From: Symbiotaphrina buchneri
Taxonomy: Eukaryota > Ascomycota > Symbiotaphrinales > Symbiotaphrinaceae
Assembly (NCBI GenBank): GCA_001599915.1
Contig: BCIG01000016.1
Coordinates: 62,001 to 126,000, forward strand
Reading direction: 5' to 3'
Length of the DNA stretch: 64,000 nucleotides
Below are positions 10,856 through 24,367 of this stretch, one piece after another. The notes under the pieces were generated by a model. It worked only from the letters and a program-made list of their open reading frames with translations, was not told the origin of the DNA and ran no database searches. Each line of letters starts with the position of its first letter. Positions within the stretch are counted from its first letter, which is position 1. The position numbers and the translations under genes were made by a program.

Positions 10856-11737
10856 CGATTGCATTGACACATTAATTGTTTTATACCGCAGAGCACTGAG
10901 CGTGTATCTTGATAGCGTGCCAAAGCTGCGGCTTTGTGAAATTTAGCGGGCCGTGAGCCATGACTTGTCAGGAACTTTAATGTATATAGTGCCGCCAGAC
11001 CATGGACATTGAGATGCGGGTTGCACAGGACAAGCCACTGTTGGTCCTTATCCGACTGCAGCCTGAGATGCGCTGATGATCTGACATTATATCCGATATC
11101 CGTTTGTTAAGTTGAGCACAATAACTGTAATAGCAGCGTTGATGATGTAGGATGTAGATGCCTTTTCCTTTCTTGAATAATCTCATGTGGCAGGCGATAA
11201 CGTACCTTAAGGTACCTTACCTTAGATATTGCACTGCTAAGTGATTGTCTCTGGCGTTGTTGCATTTGCCGTCCCTGTGTCAAGAAGGGACCAAGCCGAG
11301 TCGCCCCTCCCCAGAAAAAGCTCGGATGCGGTTAGGCGGCTTTCTTTCGTCATTCAGTCAGGGCCCAGATTTGCACCTATTTGCATTCGCACTGATCAAA
11401 GCAGAGACGACAGGCCACGCGACAAGCTTCTTGCTCTGCACTTTGTTCCCTCCCCACGACTCTTTCCCTCACCCTTTCACCACCCATTCAATCCTCTCGA
11501 CGTCCTTTCTCTGGATCCTCGCCTTCTTACCATTCCCTTGCTGGCCTCTGTCCTCTCTTTGTCCGGCTTCTGCCGTCCCGTCATTCGGCCGTGCTTGGTG
11601 CTTGCTACTCAGTCCCGTCTCGCTAAATAGAACCCAAGCCCATCGGCCGTGTCGCGCTCCTCTCACCAGAAAGACCCTACCCGCTCAACCCATCTATCAA
11701 CCGCCGTCCGGCTTCACAGTGGAGCTGACCATTGAAG
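10856..11737. other. Intergenic region upstream of PTC2
   Basis: About 0.9 kb without a supported gene. It holds the AXL2-like 3' region, a cluster of TACCTT/AAGGTA motifs at 11203-11224, and a strongly pyrimidine-rich stretch from about 11440 to 11720 that looks like a fungal core promoter and 5' UTR for PTC2. Confidence 0.5.
11203..11214. repeat. TACCTTAAGGTA palindrome
   Basis: A 12-bp perfect palindrome immediately followed by two more TACCTT half-sites. It is the clearest case of the intergenic AAGGTA motif family of this window. Confidence 0.55.
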
Positions 11738-13579
11738 ATGGGACAGACGCTGTCAGAGCCCGTGGTCGAAAAGGTACGCTCAGCTGTGCGCTCCATGTAT
11801 TTGTCTTTCAGGCATCGGTGTCTTCGTGTGCTAGTGCGAGGACGCAATCTCTGCATGTAGCCTCCTGGATGGCCTGTGTGGTTACTGCAGCGCCGCGAAA
11901 ACATTTTGAGATGTTTGCTTGCCTGGAGCTGGCGCTGACGTTGGTGTTTTGTGCAGACCTCGAGCAAAGGTGAGAATGGATCGCTCATCTATGGCGTCTC
12001 CGCAATGCAGGGGTGGAGGATTTCGATGGAAGACGCACATGCGACTATCCTGAGCTTAAAGGGTGAGGATGATGACGAGTCCAAATCGAAAAAGGGAGAG
12101 GATTCCGGACTCAGTTATTTCGGTGTGTATGACGGCCATGGTGGCGATAAAGTAGCCTTGTTTGCTGGGGAGAATATGCATAAGATCATCGCAAGACAGG
12201 AAGCCTTCAAGAGGGGAGATCTCGAGCAAGCACTCAAAGATGGGTTCCTGGCGACGGACAGGGCAATCCTAAATGGTGACTGAGCTCCGGGAATGTTTTA
12301 GAGGGCCTCCACTCACCTCTATTAGATCCCAAGTACGAGGAGGAAGTCTCTGGTTGTACAGCTTCGGTCGGTCTGATCACGAAAGACAAGATCTATGTCG
12401 TACGTTCGTTGAATCCTCGTGCGATAGAATGCGCTGCTAACGGTACAGGCAAATGCTGGTGATTCGAGAACTGTCCTTGGCGTCAAAGGCCGTGCAAAGC
12501 CTCTGTCATTCGATCACAAGCCGCAGAATGAGGGTAACTGCCTCCAAGGTTCGGTTTTGGTATGCTCGTTGGCTGACAGCATGAAAGGCGAGAAAGCTAG
12601 AATCTGTGCAGCTGGCGGTTTCGTCGATTTCGGTCGTGTGAATGGAAACCTCGCATTGTCTCGTGCCATTGGCGATTTCGAGTTCAAGAAGAGTGCCGAT
12701 TTGTCGCCGGAGCAACAGATCGTTACTGCATTCCCCGATGTCATTGTTCATGATATTTCTGATGACGACGAATTTCTCGTTATCGCCTGTGATGGTAAGC
12801 GTTCTTGTAGACTCGACTGTCCATAGACTTGAAGCTCTCAAAAGCCATCGTTTCAGCACTAACGAAAATAGGGATTTGGGATTGTCAGTCTTCTCAAGCG
12901 GTGGTTGAGTTCGTACGACGAGGAATCGCAGCAAAGCAAGAGCTGCAGGCCATATGTGAGAACATGATGGACAATTGCTTGGCGTCGAACAGCGAGACTG
13001 GGGGCGTAGGTTGCGACAACATGACCATGATCATCATTGGGCTCCTGAAAGGCAAGACCAAAGAAGAATGGTACAAGGAAATCGCGGACAGGGTGGCCAA
13101 CGGTGACGGACCTTGTGCTCCCCCTGAGTATGGTAAGTTTGCTTCACTACGTACATTTCTAGAACAACGCTGATGGCGCGCTCATAGCGGAGTTCCGAGG
13201 ACCTGGTGTCCACCATTCTTACGATGACAGTGGTGATGATTATGACATGGATCTGGACCAGCGTACAAGGGATCTCGGCGGTGGTCGGTCAGGACGCATC
13301 ATTCTTCTAGGAAACGGCACTGAACATCTCGCAGACTCTGACGATACCGAAATGTTTGATCACGAAGAAGAGGACAAAGACCTAGAGAGCCAAGTCACCA
13401 AGGGCAACACTGGCTCTTCCGAATCCCCTCAGGCAGCCAGGAGCGACCGTGAGGGGACGCCGGGACCCGGGGCAGAAGAGAGTAGGTCTACTGACAAGGA
13501 GGCAGATGGAACCAAGGAGTCGAAGCATGAAGGCCGCGAAACCGGGACATCTTCAAAGCCTGATACCGAGGACAAGTAG
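11738..13579 (+). CDS. PTC2: Protein phosphatase 2C, Ptc2/Ptc3 type
   Basis: Seven exons (11738-11773, 11957-12275, 12326-12399, 12449-12533, 12588-12794, 12872-13132, 13188-13579) give 457 residues. All PP2C motifs are present in order: ISMEDAHATI, YFGVYDGHGGDKVA, GCTASVGLIT, ANAGDSRTVLG, SFDHKPQNEGEKARI, VNGNLALSRAIGDFEFK, LVIACDGIWDC and GCDNMTMIIIG, so the metal-binding Asp residues are intact. The start MGQTLSEPVVEK is the usual N-terminus of the Ptc2/3 group and has a Gly2 that might be myristoylated. The acidic, Ser-rich C-terminal tail after about residue 330 is also typical. Ptc2/3 dephosphorylate Hog1 and checkpoint kinase Rad53 in yeast. Intron 2 has an unusual GTGACT donor, yet both sides match the family. 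Confidence 0.95.
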
Positions 13580-14713
13580 GAGAGTGACAGATCCAGAAGC
13601 ACGGCGCGAGCTATGCATCTGGTCCAATGTGTGGCCCTCTCTTGGGGACTACTACAAGTTGTCACGACGAGCTACGCCTTGTTATGCGATTTCGGAATCA
13701 TGAATCTTTCTGCAAGGTCACCTGCGCACGTCTCCTCACAGGCGGTGTGGGAAGACGGTCGGGCTTTGCGAATCTGGGATATTAGGGAACGGTTGTGTTG
13801 GCGAAGATTTCCTCGAAGACAGCTACTGTTTGTTGCGGTTGTCCTATCAGCATTCTGTCCTGGGCGTCGGAGAGGTCGCCGTGCTTCATATGTTGCGGCA
13901 GCCTATGGTCATTTGTTTGTCCCTTTCTCGAGCTCTCCCTGGCCCTCTGCACCTCGTTTACTGCATGTTTCACTTGCGTTACTTCTATGGACCACCTGTT
14001 GCGGCTGCGGCTGCCGCTGCCGCGTGCCTGGTTCCCCATCAAGTTCAACAAGGACCGCGCTTCTAGACAGATACGATCCTCGCATGTCAGTAACAAAACA
14101 ACCAGATGCAACAGTTGCCGAAGTAGATGCTGGTAGAAGAAACCTGTGAAGATGGTTGGTATGACACGGCATGACGAAGAGACAAGGTAGAAATTTCTCA
14201 ATCTGTATGATGTAGATTCTAATCAAGGCATCTACCTCGTTTACCAGATGTTATGTTTCGACAAGAAATTAAGCAAGCAAGTAGGTAGTGCACGTGCTGG
14301 CAACATTATTGCGTCCCATCCAATCCCGTCCCGTCTCGCCGTGCTTGGCCGTCGTCTCCTGAGGTGTTGACAACTTGACATTTAGCGAGAACCGGCGGTC
14401 GACAAGCCACAAGCTTGCTTGATTTAATGACGCACCATCCAGTTTAGAGGTACGAAGTACTCCAACATGCAACGGCCTTTGCCTGTCAGACCTTCCAAAA
14501 TAAAACCTGGTCAAGGGTAAGCTTGACCCAATGGCCTTCTTGCAATTGAATCAGTTCCATCTTGTCGAACATAATTCCGGCGCCTGCCTGTACTTGTCCT
14601 CTGGACCTGGGTTCATTTCTGATACCTGTCCCTAAGGTAGAAACTCGAGGAAGGATTCAAACCATCGTCGACCGCGGACGTGACCCGACACCGACGCTCC
14701 ATATACAGTCCAA
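13580..14713. other. Intergenic region PTC2 / PCT1
   Basis: About 1.1 kb with the PTC2 3' UTR and the PCT1 promoter. Open frames here (for example 13613-14149 plus and 13782-14201 minus) overlap each other, have biased composition and match nothing known to me. A short GCG/GCT-rich tract lies near 14000-14030 and a GTAC-rich motif at 14450-14461. Confidence 0.45.
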
Positions 14714-16338
<1,625 letters not shown>

Positions 16339-16653
16339 GATGCTACGGCAAAAGGAGGGAAGAGCGAAAAGTGCATACATAGGTTTCTCTGCGATAGGGC
16401 AATGCGCCATTAGCGATTTCGATAGTCGTATACAGATTGATACCAATTTTAATAGTCTTCCCATAAGATCCAGGAATCACTCAGAATGTCGGGGTCCGCG
16501 ACGGTCACAATCTGGGATCGTCGACAGTGGTGGACGGATGGTCGTCGAAAAGCTTGCTTAGCTAAGATACACTTCAAGCCAGCAACAACATGCTTTCCAT
16601 GCAAAGACCGTGAAAAGTGCGCCCCGTCTCATATCCAGTATCAGCACCGCCCT
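16339..16653. other. Convergent 3' regions of PCT1 and RPS23
   Basis: Tail-to-tail spacer of about 315 bp. I see no gene or repeat in it. Confidence 0.5.
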
Positions 16654-17186
16654 CTATGATCTGGGCTTTTCCTTCTTCTCCTTCCAGAGGGCCATCAGAC
16701 CGACGCCGGAGACCTTGACGACCTTGAACCGCACACCGGGAATATCACCCTTGGCCTTGCCCTTACGACCGAAACCAGCCAGCAACACCTCGTCGTTCTC
16801 GTCCACGAAGTTCAAGCAACCGTCATTGGGGACTGGTATCAACCGCGTTAGTCAAACTGCCTCTTTCAGAGCGAACCTGTCCTTCAAGAGACGGCCCTAG
16901 AGGGATCGCTTCTGCAGGCAAACATACCGAAAGCGGTGACCTTCTTTCCGTTCTTGATCAACTGCACCCTGACACACTTCCGGATGGCGGAGTTGGGCTG
17001 CTTGGCCTCGACACCGACCTTCTCCAGCACGATGCCCTTGGCGTGCGACGAGCCACCGAACGGCGAGGATTTGTAGGCCGTCCCGAGGAGACGCTTCTTG
17101 TAGGACAGATCTGCCCACCGACCTTCACGGCGATGGTTCCGCAGCTTGCGGGCGGCGTTGAGACCACGGGGCTTGCCTTTACCCAT
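16654..17186 (-). CDS. RPS23: 40S ribosomal protein S23 (uS12)
   Basis: Two exons (16928-17186 and 16654-16832) give exactly 145 residues, the standard length. It opens [20 protein letters not shown] and contains [20 protein letters not shown], the universally conserved uS12 loop near the decoding centre; the following conserved PNDG contains the proline hydroxylated in eukaryotes. Intron phase 1 falls within VTAF/VPNDG. A likely acceptor (CTGAT then GTGTAG) 5 bases before the ATG suggests a further intron in the 5' leader, roughly 17192-17262, as is common in fungal ribosomal protein genes. Confidence 0.97.
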
Positions 17187-17638
17187 GATTGCTACACGAA
17201 AAGATCAGTTTTTTGTCCAGCGAAGAATACGCAGATGTCCAAATGGCGTGACGGGGCCGTACCGGATGGGATCGGTTGATGAGGCTGAAGGTTAGTTGAG
17301 GAGGTGGTGCTGCTGTCGACGACCGTAGGTCTCGATTTTGGACATTAGCTGGGCAGTCGCCCGTTTAGCGAGTGAGCGGCAGGACATGAGGGTTTGAGCC
17401 CTAAGCGTAGGATAACTTTACAGGTACGTACCTACTTGGTGGTTCGTAGCCACGCAAACGGGACATCGGCCGTTATCAGCGCCGATGCCAGGCGTGATCG
17501 CTATCGGTTGGGGACTGTATCGGTATCGGTACCTGTCCTCGCTGTCAAGCAATCGAGCAAGCCACAACATCATAAGCAGCTCTGAAATGGTAGCATAACC
17601 AGTCCATCATTGTATTCGAGCGGTTGTGCTTCGAGGGT
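17187..17638. other. Shared upstream region of RPS23 and a divergent gene
   Basis: About 450 bp between divergent genes. It contains a probable leader intron of RPS23, an interrupted AGGGTTT/AGCCCTAA motif near 17390, and the 12-bp palindrome AGGTACGTACCT at 17422-17433. Confidence 0.5.
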
Positions 17639-18481
17639 ATGCCTTCGACCCCAAGCTCACCGAAGGCTGCACGACAACCTCCACCTTGCTTGTTCCTCGG
17701 TCCTCCATCCCACACCTCGTCACGGATGTCTCTCTCTTCTGCTTTGGGGCCGGACAACAACCTCTCCCGAGAGTCCACGAATCACATCTCGCCAATCTTC
17801 ACCAACCGATCGACGCGTACCATTCATACTGCTCGACATGAAGCTAGCTCTGATGCGTTGGGGGCGTCATCTTTCCTGAGCCCAAGCGTACCGCATTCCA
17901 CCCATGCTACAGCGGGCGGCTCGCGGTCTGCAACGAACGAGCTGAGGAACAGTGCCTCGCCGCTGGCAAGGCAACGCACACCATCTGCAGATGGCCGGGA
18001 GTCAGACCGGACTGATGCCCTGTGGGCGGAGATGCAAGCCACGCTCGAGGAAGTGGAGCTGTCCGCGTCCAGTGGAGCACACCTCTTCGGGCCTTCGCAC
18101 AGTCAGGCCTTGGGGGAGCTAAAGAAAGCGCAGATAGCGCTCGCACAGGCATGGACTCGCAGCCAGGCCGATGAACAGACCCTTCAGGAGGCTGAAGAGG
18201 CAGGGGAGCGATCTGGACGCAAGGGCAGCAAGGCTTCGGATGCATCTGCGGGCGTGAAAGACGAGTTGGAGGAAGAAACGGAGCATGACATATTGACAGC
18301 GCAGAAGAGAAGGGAGGCCAATGACAGGTACTTTGATCGAGTGAATACCAGTGTCTTGGATGTCGTACAGAAGCTTGACGAAGTTGCTGCCGCAATGAGA
18401 GGAGTGGAACGGCAGAGTAGGGATATTTGGGACGACAGCAGCGACGACCAGTCATCTGTGAGCAGCGGCAACTCTCATTGA
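17639..18481 (+). CDS. Conserved-looking coiled-coil protein of unknown function
   Basis: Single exon, 280 residues from the first ATG at 17639 (the frame opens at a TTG at 17624). I do not recognise the family. The N-terminal 115 residues are Ser/Pro-rich and probably disordered. From about residue 120 the chain is helical: WAEMQATLEEVELSASSG, then ALGELKKAQIALAQAWTRSQ, a charged linker, and a second helix pair TEHDILTAQKRREANDRYFD and VLDVVQKLDEVAAAMRGVE. The pattern resembles a small structural or tethering subunit, for example of a vesicle or lysosome-related complex, but that is only a guess. The codon use and lack of stops over 840 bases support a real gene. Confidence 0.7.
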   Translation: MPSTPSSPKAARQPPPCLFLGPPSHTSSRMSLSSALGPDNNLSRESTNHISPIFTNRSTRTIHTARHEASSDALGASSFLSPSVPHSTHATAGGSRSATNELRNSASPLARQRTPSADGRESDRTDALWAEMQATLEEVELSASSGAHLFGPSHSQALGELKKAQIALAQAWTRSQADEQTLQEAEEAGERSGRKGSKASDASAGVKDELEEETEHDILTAQKRREANDRYFDRVNTSVLDVVQKLDEVAAAMRGVERQSRDIWDDSSDDQSSVSSGNSH

Positions 18482-18717
18482 CTGCTCGCATGCTCCGGGT
18501 CTCTTCCAGAAAGTTTGGGCAGGATGGAAGCAAAGCGTGATATCTTTGATACCCGTGGGACTCGGAAACTCCTTTTGTTTAAAGCATAGAAGGTACTCCA
18601 GTGGGCTATATGCCCACCACCGCTAATATATCGGTGGCATTCCGTGATTCTAGACAGTCCACCCAGGAACGCCTTGACAATGCCCTATGTAACAATATGT
18701 ATCTCTTCTGCACGTGC

Positions 18718-19363
18718 CTACTTCCGCCAATCCCAGTTCGGAGGATTCGACTCCATCTTCTTCTCCATCTCTTCCGATAAGCTCATGAGCTCTTGTTGTC
18801 CATCCTTGCGAAATCTAGTCACCTTCTGCACATTCATCATCGTGATGTCCGTCAGCGCCGCACCCCCCTTCCCTTCAAGCCGTTGCTTGGCCAGGGTTCT
18901 CGCGGTCAACGCAAACCGCATGTCCCGTGGTCCATCCACCAACTCGAGGATGGCCGAAGGTGCCTGATCCTGCTTCATCGGTTCGATCCGCAGCACACGA
19001 GTGCACCCTCCTGGACGGTTGGCGTATCTTTCTCGTAAGGGACCGAAGAGCTTGGGGACAATCTCGAGGGGTTTCTGTTCAAACAGCACTGAATCAGCAA
19101 GGGTCAAGGGATGTGGCAGCCCAGGCCTGATTAGTAGGACTCAGTACATAGAAAATGCTCGTTCCTCTTCTTCGGCTGGCTTCCGTGTTCTTCTTTCCCA
19201 GCGTGATGAGCTTTTCGGCCAGCCGCTGCGCTTCTTTGGCCTTGGGCCATGTGGTGGATATTGACTCGTGCTGGAAGAGCGAGGTGACGAGATTTCGAAG
19301 GAGGGCCTGTCGATGTGCTGAGTTGCGGCTCAGATGCCGGTATTTCATGTGGCCGCCTGCCAT
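18718..19363 (-). CDS. MRPL8: Mitochondrial ribosomal protein bL17m
   Basis: Two exons (19148-19363 and 18718-19074) give 190 residues. The start [20 protein letters not shown] and the following [20 protein letters not shown] are the bL17 core, and [12 protein letters not shown] continues it. After the intron comes [20 protein letters not shown], as in fungal mitochondrial L17. Three acceptors are possible near 19074; the chosen GAACAG acceptor is the only one that keeps phase 0 with the GTACTG donor and restores the family sequence. The C-terminal extension is normal for the fungal mitochondrial form. It is divergent from MIC12, another mitochondrial gene, with 385 bp between starts. Confidence 0.93.
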
Positions 19364-19748
19364 GGCTGCCTCGATATTGTCCGATCAAGTTGAACGATCA
19401 ATACCAGAAGTGCGTGAACCCGTATGAGTACGAAGTAGAGGGACGGTACAAATGTACGAATCAGAGGCCTCAAGCTAAGGATCTTTTAGCGTGAGCTTAA
19501 ATTCCAACCATTGCAATTCAGCCTTGGCGCTACGATGCCTATGAGACAGTCCGCTTCACATCAACTCACAGCTTCCCTCCTGCGATTGTGGCACATTACC
19601 CGCTGCTGAAGGCGCCAGCCCACTCTAAGAGCTGCCGAAATCCCATATTCTTCGCAGCCTTATACACAGTCTCTGCCGTTGCTTCCGTACACCTGTCCTA
19701 GATCATACGCCCAGCTTGTCTGCGGCCCAGCAATCTGCGGCGTAGACC
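19364..19748. promoter_or_regulatory. Divergent promoter region between MRPL8 and MIC12
   Basis: 385 bp separate the start codons of two nuclear genes for mitochondrial proteins. A shared promoter is likely from geometry; I see no motif strong enough to name. Confidence 0.45.
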
Positions 19749-20186
19749 ATGGGCTTCACCTCGGGCTTCGTACGTTTTCCCTCTCCTGGACGGCGTTCAT
19801 ATTATGCTCTTTAGCGCGCAGAGCTCTGACTGGGGCACTTCTCATAGTTCGGAGGACTCACTCTGACCACCTCACTCCTCTACCTCTCGGTCGCGATGCA
19901 TCAACGCAACCGTGCCCAGCAGTCATTGCTTCTGCGGCAACAAGCGGCGGTGCTCAACTCGATCGTCGACCCACAGCCGCCACCGCCACCGCCAACAGCT
20001 CGGTTAGAGCGAGATAGTCTCATGGAGACGGCCAAGGATCGATGGAACGAGGAGATCGAAAACGGAGTCAGATACGTGCAACACATCAATTGGGCGAGAG
20101 TGAGGGAAGACGTGGAGGATACCGCTGCGGAGCTGTGGCGTAAGCTGATCCAGAAGGGACAAGATAAAGCTTCAGGGAAGAGTTGA
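19749..20186 (+). CDS. MIC12: MICOS complex subunit MIC12
   Basis: Two exons: a 21-nt first exon (19749-19769) encoding MGFTSGF, and 19848-20186. Total 119 residues. The joined N-terminus is one membrane span (FGGLTLTTSLLYLSV) followed by HQRNRAQQSLLLRQQAAVLN and a helical C-terminal part (KDRWNEEIENGVRYVQHINW). This is the Mic12/Aim5 layout; the protein helps hold crista junctions in the inner membrane. The tiny first exon would be missed without considering splicing, since the second exon alone lacks the proper start. Confidence 0.9.
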
Positions 20187-20853
20187 GCCCACCCCTGATG
20201 GAGATAAAGAAACTGGTCAAATGCATCGAAAGTCATGTTATAGGGTGCAAAGACATGTTGGATCCACGGTCTTGCATTCTGACCTGTTGCCTGCGCTCCC
20301 CGGCTGCGGACTGCGGGGCGGTACGACTAGAAACGGTGTCTACGTCTATCTTGGAGAAGGGCGGCGGGGTGCCGATATATAAAGCCCATTCCCACATTAC
20401 TTGATCAGAAGTCTACCAGGAGTTGCAAACAGTCAACGATTCTCCGATTGAAAAGCTAGATGACACTGCTTCTTCCATCCTTGAATTGCATGCGCTTATG
20501 ATGAAACCTGTGCCCAAACCGATTCCATTTTTCCGGCAGTAACAGCCGCAGACGAGAGTGGTCATTGATCGGGACCTCTGAGAGCATTTGAGTATATCCA
20601 TTTCGCTGCAACTACAGCCCCGTTTTGATGTCTCCCAAGTTAGCAGCTGCTGTAGATACAACCCCGTTTTCTGCGCCATCGCATGCATAAGTCCGACCGA
20701 TCCCCATATGCCCGGCCAAATTCCATAAACTTGAGTACAAGACGCCTAGCCTAATGCAAGCAGCGACATTCCATGCGATACAGAAGACTTCCAACAAGGA
20801 AGCGTGACTATTAAAGATGTGAGCGTAGATATCTGCTCTGCGCTGATGGGAAA
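20187..20853. other. 3' region between convergent MIC12 and R3H gene
   Basis: About 670 bp, probably mostly 3' UTR of the R3H/SUZ gene. It carries two imperfect direct copies of a CTACAACCCCGTTTT-like word near 20610 and 20650. Short minus-strand frames are not supported as genes. Confidence 0.45.
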
Positions 20854-23603
20854 TCAACGCTGAATTGCACCACTGTAGGATGATGGCGTCCCAAAACGGT
20901 TGGCCGTGGACGTCTGCTGCACATGGTTGGTTGGCAAAGAGGTATTACCAAAAGCTCGTGGGGGTAGTGAATGTTGCCCCTCGAAGTGAGGTATTCTCGA
21001 CGCGGCGGTTGTGTTCGGAGGTTGGGGTGGTTTCGGTGGTAAATGGGAAGGAGTTCCCCATTTGGAAAGTGTGCTCTGTCCATTCACCGATGCAGGCTGC
21101 TGCTGATTTTGTGGATACGAAAATGCTTTCCATCCTCCATGTGGACTGGTATGTGGGCCAGTCATTGCTTGTTGCCTTGGTGTCGTTGCTGCCATTCCTG
21201 TCATCGAATGTATGGATGTATCTGAAGCTTGACGGTGCAAACTCAGTGATGGCTGGTTTCCTGGGTACTGCCCCATGCCAGGAGAACCATTGTAACCTCC
21301 CTGCTGGAAGGGAGACACCGGAAGATTGCTGCTCAAAGGCGTGTTCGAACCTGGAATAAATGACTGTGTCTGTGGGTTGAAGGCTGATCTATTAAAGCTT
21401 CCGGGGATAGGATGCTGATTCTGCCCCAATTGGCCGCTACGCATACCTTGCGGTGGCAGCTGCCCGTATGGATACTGATATTGGCCCTGCGATGGAACCG
21501 CATCAGGAAAACCATGATTATGGCGATCTTGCCCAGGAGACTGGAAAGGTGCCTGTGGCAGATTCCGCTGAAAGCTGTTTGGGTTCCACGGTTGCGACCA
21601 CTGTGGATTGAGTTGTTGGGAGAGACCATTTGCAGGCGCAGCCGGCATATGAGGGGATGGTTGAGGCGTACCATATTGCTGTGTCCCACTTACAATCGAA
21701 TTCTGGTTATATTGCGGATAGGCTGACGGTGGGTATGAGCCGAAGTTTGGCGCTGCCATGCCAGCCATCGCAGCACTGAAATATGGGGGCTGCATCTGGT
21801 ACTGATCTTGTGACATGATTGGAAAAGTTGGGGAGTACCCTTGAGATCCGTCCAGCGTATTCCCAACTCCATTCTGCTGAGGAAACGACCCTAGTATATA
21901 GGGGTTCTGAAACTGATTGCTTTGCGCTGCTGCGAGATAAGCAGTCATCGGATTCTGGACGGACTGGAAGTAAGCATTGAATTGAGACCTTGCTTCGAAT
22001 CCGTCATCGTTGGGGCTCCGTTGCTTTCTTGCTTTCCTCTTTCCAACTGCAGAGCTTGAGCGAGAAATATCCTTGCTATCATCGTTTCCAGGTGACGGGG
22101 TCCCGCCCTCCGACTCTTCGAACCCTTTGAATATCCGCTCCCTTGCTTCTTTGTACTTAGCTTCTCGCTCTTCCCTGGTCATGCTAGCCTTATCCTTTGC
22201 AGGCGTGGCATCCATGACAGCTTTGATGCCATCCTTGCTTTCGGGATTATTTGCATCACCTCCAGCTTCTGACGTGGACCTCGAAGTCTTAGCGGAATCA
22301 AGAATCTCCTTATCCCCTCCAGCTCTTCGCATGATTTTAACAGCTGGAGTGCTGGAAGGAGGAGTGTCCTGGGAAGCGGATGCGTTAGGGATACTACTTA
22401 AAGGCGGAGCCCTAACAGTCGTTAAAACGAGCTCAGACTTTCCAGCGCACCAGTATTCATTAACTTACAGTCGGCAGAATGGGGTTCTGTAGATTCGCAC
22501 AGAGTTTGCAACATTATCCACGAAGTGCGTCAGAAAGTAGTAGTCGGCTAGTTTATGAGCCAAGAGGCGATAAAAAGAGTTACAAGGTGGCAGATCAAGT
22601 GTAGGTTCTCTGTAACTCCAATCAGTGCATGACTTTGTACGACTGGAAGCGCAAGACATACTTTGAATCTCTGAGGAAGTCTATCACGTCCTGCTCAAGC
22701 TTAAGCACAAATAATCTGTCTTTTGGCGACTTCAAGGCTTCAAGAAGCTTGCTATCCGGCTCCTGGGAATACATTCCCAGAGGCGCTTCGCTTCCTTGAG
22801 GCACAGTCGGCCCATGCTCAGTGGTGGTGGACGTAAGAGGGAAGCCGTCTTGTCGATATACAGCCGGTCCGTTACACTCTTCAAACCCTTCAAGGCGCCC
22901 AGGGGCAAATGGACGATGCGTTGTACCCATCCGGTCAGATATCTCATTGAACTGCCCTCGAAATGCACGAGGCCCTGCTTCCGAACCTACGCGAGAGTTT
23001 GCCGCTCCAGACGCAGGCCCGGATGAAAAGTCCTCATCCTCACCTGCTTTTACACTCGCGCTGTCATCTGGGCGCAGTGACTCTTTCTCGTCGAGAGCAA
23101 ATGTGGTCCCAGAGGTAACGCTCTTGCCATCCAGGCTAGGCGCCTTCACTGACAATTCCGATTCAGTGGCAATATGCCTTTCCTCATTGGGGGCCAGCGC
23201 GATCCCTTTCGGGCCATTGCCACTGATTCGCTCCTGTGGAGCATCTGCTCCTCCATTGACGTGGAGGCCATTCATTCCCTCAGTCAATTCCTGTGAACCA
23301 TGGTCCTCGACATGTAAAGCATCGATTGATACCCCGAGCGTACGTCCAGACGGCGCCTCATTGATGTCTGTAGATTTTTGAACCAAAGTTGCGTCGACCG
23401 CGCCATGTACCTCTACGAGCACACATGAAGATTCATTCTCCCCACCGTGAGGCTCGATCGCATCGCTCTGTCTGGCTGCTGCGACCTAGATGAAGAGGCA
23501 AATCATATCAGCATGTTGCCCAACTGTACCATCGTGGGGTTCTAAAACTTACCTGAGCGAAAGAGCGCTGCCAGACAAGAACCTTTGACGGCTTGACTGA
23601 CAT
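20854..23603 (-). CDS. R3H and SUZ domain RNA-binding protein
   Basis: Four exons (23553-23603, 22662-23485, 22469-22609, 20854-22411) give 857 residues. The first exon encodes MSVKPSKVLVWQRSFAQ. The R3H domain begins with PKDRLFVLKLEQDVIDFLRD and continues into the third exon with LPPCNSFYRLLAHKLADYY, which has the Arg-x3-His signature (RLLAH). A SUZ motif follows at TREEREAKYKEARERIFKGF. The last 400 residues are Gln/Pro/Tyr/Asn-rich and disordered. Animal Encore and yeast Rbs1 share R3H; such proteins bind single-stranded nucleic acid, often mRNA. The specific role is not known from sequence. It is divergent from a CCHC zinc-knuckle gene. Confidence 0.92.
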
Positions 23604-24367
23604 ATTGTCGCAAATAAAATCGACAATGGCGATTCGGCAAGGAAACCGAAGCCTAAGCCCTCTGTCGAGCTTTGCAGATAGGTTTGGCACCCCTGATAAA
23701 GTAGAACGTCTCACGAGGAATATATCTCAGGGACCTGTTATTCCAAGGATGGTAAAGGCATGGCAACCTAAAGATCCGGACATGGCTGACGCATGACAAT
23801 CGTTGTCCCTGCAGAAGAGAGGTTGGCAAATCTGCACACAGGGCCGGGCTGACGCCTATCTTGACTTGTCAGTTGGGTGAATGTGATGCGTGAAGGTGTT
23901 GGGCGTCCGTGCGGGAAGCCTCACTCTGTGCGGACAGCGTCGGCGTATAGGATATGTAATCCTTCACAATTGCTGACACGGATCACAAACCGATGGTGAG
24001 AGTCCTGAGGGTAGCCGAGACAGCAGTTGAGACCGTAACGAGGCTGATCTCATTGACACATGGCCAACTGGATTAACATACAGCCTGCCGTCCGGGGCAG
24101 TTTGTTCAGATCGTGGAGGAACGAGAAACGGAGGACGGGGTCCAGGTCTCGCTAAATTCTGCTGCGGCTCTTCCACCAATCAATCATTGAATCCAGTCTT
24201 CTGAGACGGGCATGCGCGCAGGCAACTCCATATATTGTTAATAACTACTCTGCAACGCCTCATTGTCCTGGACTCGAAGATCTACCATTAAGGCTCTGAC
24301 AGTCAAGAAGGGCAAGCCGCGAACCGCGGTCTGTCTGAGGCCATTCTAGCTTGCGCGGCCTGAAGAT
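23604..24367. promoter_or_regulatory. Divergent promoter region, R3H/SUZ and CCHC genes
   Basis: About 760 bp between divergent start codons. No gene is supported; a GTC/TTGACAGTC-like set of half-sites is scattered but nothing convincing can be named. Confidence 0.4.

Noticed and set aside
13613-14201. Overlapping plus and minus open frames after PTC2
   Set aside because: They overlap in opposite frames with biased composition; one opens at TTG, and they lie in PTC2 3' sequence.
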